Part shown: positions 60,987-64,000 of the stretch, piece after piece
Layout of the letters: the number at the start of each line of letters is the position of its first letter
How positions within the stretch are numbered: the stretch's first letter is position 1
Assembly (NCBI GenBank): GCA_963281155.1
Contig: CAUJLY010000001.1
Span: 682,001-746,000 of the forward strand
Source of the DNA: Rhabditophanes sp. KR3021
Taxonomy: Eukaryota; Nematoda; Chromadorea; Rhabditida; Alloionematidae
Length of the DNA: 64,000 nt
Direction of reading: 5' to 3'
Program-made: the position numbers and the translations under genes
Notes under the pieces: model-generated
Told to the model about the DNA's origin: nothing
What the model saw: only the letters and a program-made list of their open reading frames with translations
The model's database searches: none

Positions 60987-61682
60987 TTAGAGCTTTCGGC
61001 TTCGAATTACATTCGATTTGATTCCACGGCTTTCCCCTCCGTATTTGACTATTTCGGTTTTGATTCCAAGTACTTGAGAACGATGGCGTTGCGTGGCCTT
61101 TTTGAATTGACCACGTCTTTTGGAGATGGGAATCTTCTTCTTTTTTTTAGCGACTCCTCCGTTGTGGCCTTTGTTGTCCATTATCTTTTGGTCGATCCTT
61201 CTTTCAGGTACAGCAGAAATCTGTGCATTAGTTGAAAACTAAAACAAAATGATTATAATAATTCTGGATGAAAGAAATTAACTTACTTTGTTACCATTCG
61301 ACTTTTTACCATTACAAGCATGCTCTGGCCCATCATAGTCATCATTAGAGCTAAGCAATTCCTCATCACCTTGTTCCATCCCCAACACTTCTTCCAAATC
61401 GCTATCTTCCTCACTACCATCAGACAACTCAAACGTCCCGACCTTCGCCAGCAATTTGCGGCTTGTAGCTTCAGCCTCCGCCAACTCCAAACTTAATTCT
61501 TCTGGGATTCTATTGCCATATTCACCAGCACTTTTACTGATATCAGACCTGTCATTTTCCCCACCTTCTTCAAGATGAATAACAGCCTCCTCATTTCTCC
61601 TTTTAGGCCTATCTCCGACCACTTTCTTTTTAAAACCACCTTTCTTAATATTAAAGACAGACTTTTGCTTAGGAGGCGCCAT
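60987..61682 (-). CDS. Short Sas10/UTP3-like nucleolar protein
   Basis: Exon 1 61287-61682 and exon 2 60987-61238 join in phase 0 over a 48-nt intron; product 215 residues. The C-terminus (VPERRIDQKIMDNKGHNG, SKRRGQFKKATQRHRSQV, then YGGESRGIKSNVIRSRKL) matches the conserved C-terminal domain of Sas10/UTP3, a small-subunit processome factor. The N-terminus is basic then acidic (SDGSEEDSDLEEVLG), as in UTP3. The central Sas10/Utp3/C1D domain found in the usual proteins of about 450-500 residues is not present. Either the gene is naturally reduced or an exon has been missed; the intron leaves no room for it. Confidence 0.8.
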
Positions 61683-61748
61683 AATATCCAGTAAAATTTG
61701 CAAAAATATCCAATTAAATTATTTTAAATCACCATACGCTCTTTCCCA

Positions 61749-61961
61749 ATGTCAACCTTCGAAAAACAAACTTTCCTTTCAAGATACTCCACAACGCGCT
61801 TCATCAAAGATCCAGAAAAAAGCACAGTACAATCTTTTGTGTTAAAGGTGAACAAAATCATACAGGCAAGGAAGCATTGGCTTGAAGTTGATAGTTTAAA
61901 AGCTTGGAAGGTCATAATGTACACATTCCAGGTGTATAAACTTAAAAAAACTTTTTTATAA
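61749..61961 (+). CDS. Hypothetical small protein
   Basis: 70 residues, divergent from the Sas10-like gene with 66 bases between starts. The sequence is compositionally normal (MSTFEKQTFLSRYSTTRF, then IIQARKHWLEVDSLKAWKVI), without low complexity, so it may be real. It may be a first exon of a longer gene: a CAG-GTGTATAAA junction lies near 61931. No family recognised. Confidence 0.4.
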   Translation: MSTFEKQTFLSRYSTTRFIKDPEKSTVQSFVLKVNKIIQARKHWLEVDSLKAWKVIMYTFQVYKLKKTFL

Positions 61962-63537
61962 GTATGCAATTTGTAGGATGTTTGGGTATTTCCATTTATA
62001 ATTATAATTTCCATATAAAACAACATTCTAAAAAATATCAAATTTTAAACCATAATCCGAATAAACTAAATATCAACAATCTATTGCATATTAAACTTGA
62101 TGGCAACCCAAGACGAAATGATTAATCAAATCAAAATGTTATGATACTCGCATTGACCAACTTCACATTTACGATGACTGTCTAAAATATGCTCCATTTG
62201 TTTCGGGATTTTGCGAAGTTAGATATAGCAATTGGTGGGATACTCTTTTTGGAATCGCCGTACCTTTTAAATTTGATTTAGAATCCGAAGAAAGGTAGAT
62301 TTGAGGATAAGTTTCAAACAATGCTGAATCTGCAGCCACATTGTCATTGGTCATTTGTTTCAGAATAGTTTTATATGGGAAAATGAATGACATTTTAAAA
62401 TTTTAGATCATATTGTAGCAGTTGTGAACATGTTTTTCGAAAAAGCAAAATGTATTAGGACTTAGCAATTAAAATGTTTGGTTCTAATAGTAAACCAATA
62501 ATAACAGGATGAACAATTTATTTTATTTATTATCCGGATCAAAATACAATATGGTCAGCCGTTTATTATATATTAAGTAGACTGAAATCTGACTCTATTT
62601 AAAATATTGTTATCATGCCATTAGATGTTAATAATTTACGCGACGTTGTCAATAACGGTAAAAAATCAAAGAATATTAAAAAGCGATTTTTAAAATGTTT
62701 CTGACATGGAATTAAGAATGAATGCTCATACTCTTGAATCCCCTATTTAAAATTTGATAAAATGTGGTCGCTTACCAGCACATAAAAATACTTTATTATC
62801 ACATCCTTCGGAGTTTCGTGATTTGGTGTTTCAATTAAAAACAATTGAAACATGCACACACAACAATCATAGCTAAGGATAACTTGACTTTCCCTTCGAC
62901 ATACGTTACACATCTACAGATGGACTTCAAGTAAAAGCTATCTAATTGAGTGGCCACCCATTGTATCGTCTACTTACCTGTAATATAAGTATTTAATCAG
63001 TTTATAAAGAATAAAGTATTAAATTACCCTTTGTATGTGAACGATCTTCAAATGGAAGTATAGGATTTGGTTGGAGCGAATTAGTATGTACAACTCGCCC
63101 AATATTTGTGAAGATTTAACTAATAATGTTCTATCCACTATGGATGAAAGTTTCCAAAAGTTACGTAAAGAAAAATTGTTTGGAGGAAATTAATCTTCTT
63201 TCAAAATTCAAATGCACGAACTTTAATTTTGTCGAAAAAACAAGGAATATAAAAATGTTTATTATACTTATCTGAACAAAAACAAAAAATTGAAAAGTTT
63301 ATTATTTAATATGTCAAACAATACAACCAAATGAAGGAAAGAAAAGTCAATTTTCACTCATTCTTATCATATAAAATAACTAACCACAATTAATCCGTAC
63401 CAATAAAATCTATCTTTTTTTTTTTTGTACATATAAATGTCTTTTTCATGATATACAACAAGAATAAGGCCGCAAGCTAATTTGATGAAATGAAGGTTGA
63501 GAAGTGAGCAGGGGGATATTTTGATGATGACTTTTGG
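61962..63537. other. Gene-poor interval with decayed segments
   Basis: Apart from the BTB-like relic below, a minus-strand open frame at 62169-62393 (74 residues, no recognised family) is present but unsupported. Confidence 0.45.
62614..63202 (+). pseudogene. Possible decayed BTB-type gene
   Basis: Broken coding-like pieces on the plus strand: MPLDVNNLRDVVNNGKKSK (62614), then CGRLPAHKNTLLSHPSEFRD (62764 on), similar to the core of a BTB domain (x-x-AHK-x-x-L-x-x-x-S-x-x-F), then pieces near 63050-63200 in shifted frames. No continuous gene can be built. Weak evidence. Confidence 0.3.
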
Positions 63538-64000
63538 TTAAAATTCATTTTCAAAGACACAATACAAATTTTGATGAGGATCTCTGTTGTCGGCATATCG
63601 TTCTTGTTCATCCATTGGATTGATATATGTGTATTGAGCATTGTACATGTGGTGACCAGTGTCTGGATTTATTGTGTAGGTGTGGGGAGCGTCGAAGGAG
63701 TCTATATTTAGTTTCAGAGGAGACAGGTATTGAGTAAAGTCAAGTTGTTGGGACTCGTAATTGTTCACTAAGGAGGACATTTCGATTCCGCCAAGGGAGT
63801 CGTCTTGGCTGAATTGATCCAGTTGGGTTGGGAGGTGAGAAATGGTTTGGAAGTCAATTTCCTCGTAAGGGTGGTGGGCGTAATCGTGGGAGGAAGGTTG
63901 GTAAACTTGGAGTGGCGATTGGGAATCTTCTTCCATTTTGATGCAGATCTCATCTTCTGCTAGGTGGTCTTCGTCTTTTTGGGAGCCTTCTAATTCATAA
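63538..64000 (-). CDS. C-terminal part of acidic, probably nuclear protein (cut by window end)
   Basis: Open frame from the window edge to TAA at 63538; 153 residues visible. It is acidic and rich in Asp, Gln, His and Tyr, with no folded domain seen. ICIKMEED is a good SUMO-acceptor consensus (psi-K-x-E), common in transcription factors. DFQTISHLPTQLDQFSQD and later aromatic-acidic patches could be an activation region. The N-terminal domains lie outside the window, so the family is unknown. Confidence 0.6.
   Translation of the reverse strand, partial: YELEGSQKDEDHLAEDEICIKMEEDSQSPLQVYQPSSHDYAHHPYEEIDFQTISHLPTQLDQFSQDDSLGGIEMSSLVNNYESQQLDFTQYLSPLKLNIDSFDAPHTYTINPDTGHHMYNAQYTYINPMDEQERYADNRDPHQNLYCVFENEF

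Overview
This window is eukaryotic and almost certainly from a nematode. It is AT-rich, with compact genes and few, very short introns (about 36-70 nt, GT...TTTCAG or TTTAG). Several predicted starts sit just after a TTTTAG-type acceptor, as expected for spliced-leader trans-splicing. Nematode-restricted families support this: a cuticle collagen, a sperm-specific MSP-fold protein, a serpentine chemoreceptor and IgGFc-binding-like secreted proteins. The intron-poor, AT-rich style suggests clade IV (Strongyloides/Rhabditophanes/Panagrolaimus-like), but that is inference only.

Layout. 0-11 kb: a seven-helix protein resembling the KDEL receptor/PQ-loop fold with a very long tail, a disrupted IgGFc-like paralog, a Frizzled receptor, a chemoreceptor and a PLD3-like phospholipase D. 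13-21 kb: a DEPDC1/LET-99-like DEP protein, an AT-hook chromatin protein and a CNPPD1-type cyclin-box protein. 22.8-26.8 kb: three small secreted precursors, each with one allatostatin-C/somatostatin-like C-x6-C core, around a cuticle collagen; this is the most interesting block. 27-46 kb: three AADAC/HSL-like serine hydrolases (one separate, two in tandem), a kelch pseudogene, the CCR4-NOT deadenylase CAF1, an ER coiled-coil RRBP1/kinectin-like protein and ATG13. 46-55 kb: the intact IgGFc-like paralog, a lone 5S rRNA gene, two papain-family proteases with unusual active-site neighbours, and an SSP sperm protein. 56-64 kb: atlastin, ferroportin, a short Sas10/UTP3-like protein, a decayed BTB-like segment and the 3' end of an acidic nuclear-type protein.

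The genes form no pathway-level operon; most are independent housekeeping, receptor or secretory genes. Local duplication is the main theme: three AST-C-like precursors, three hydrolases, two proteases and two IgGFc-like genes. Several otherwise conserved genes (PLD, AT-hook protein, collagen, probably the GPCR) carry single-base frameshifts, two of them at five-base homopolymers. This points to residual assembly error at least as much as to gene decay. All exon boundaries were deduced by eye from splice motifs, phase and family resemblance.
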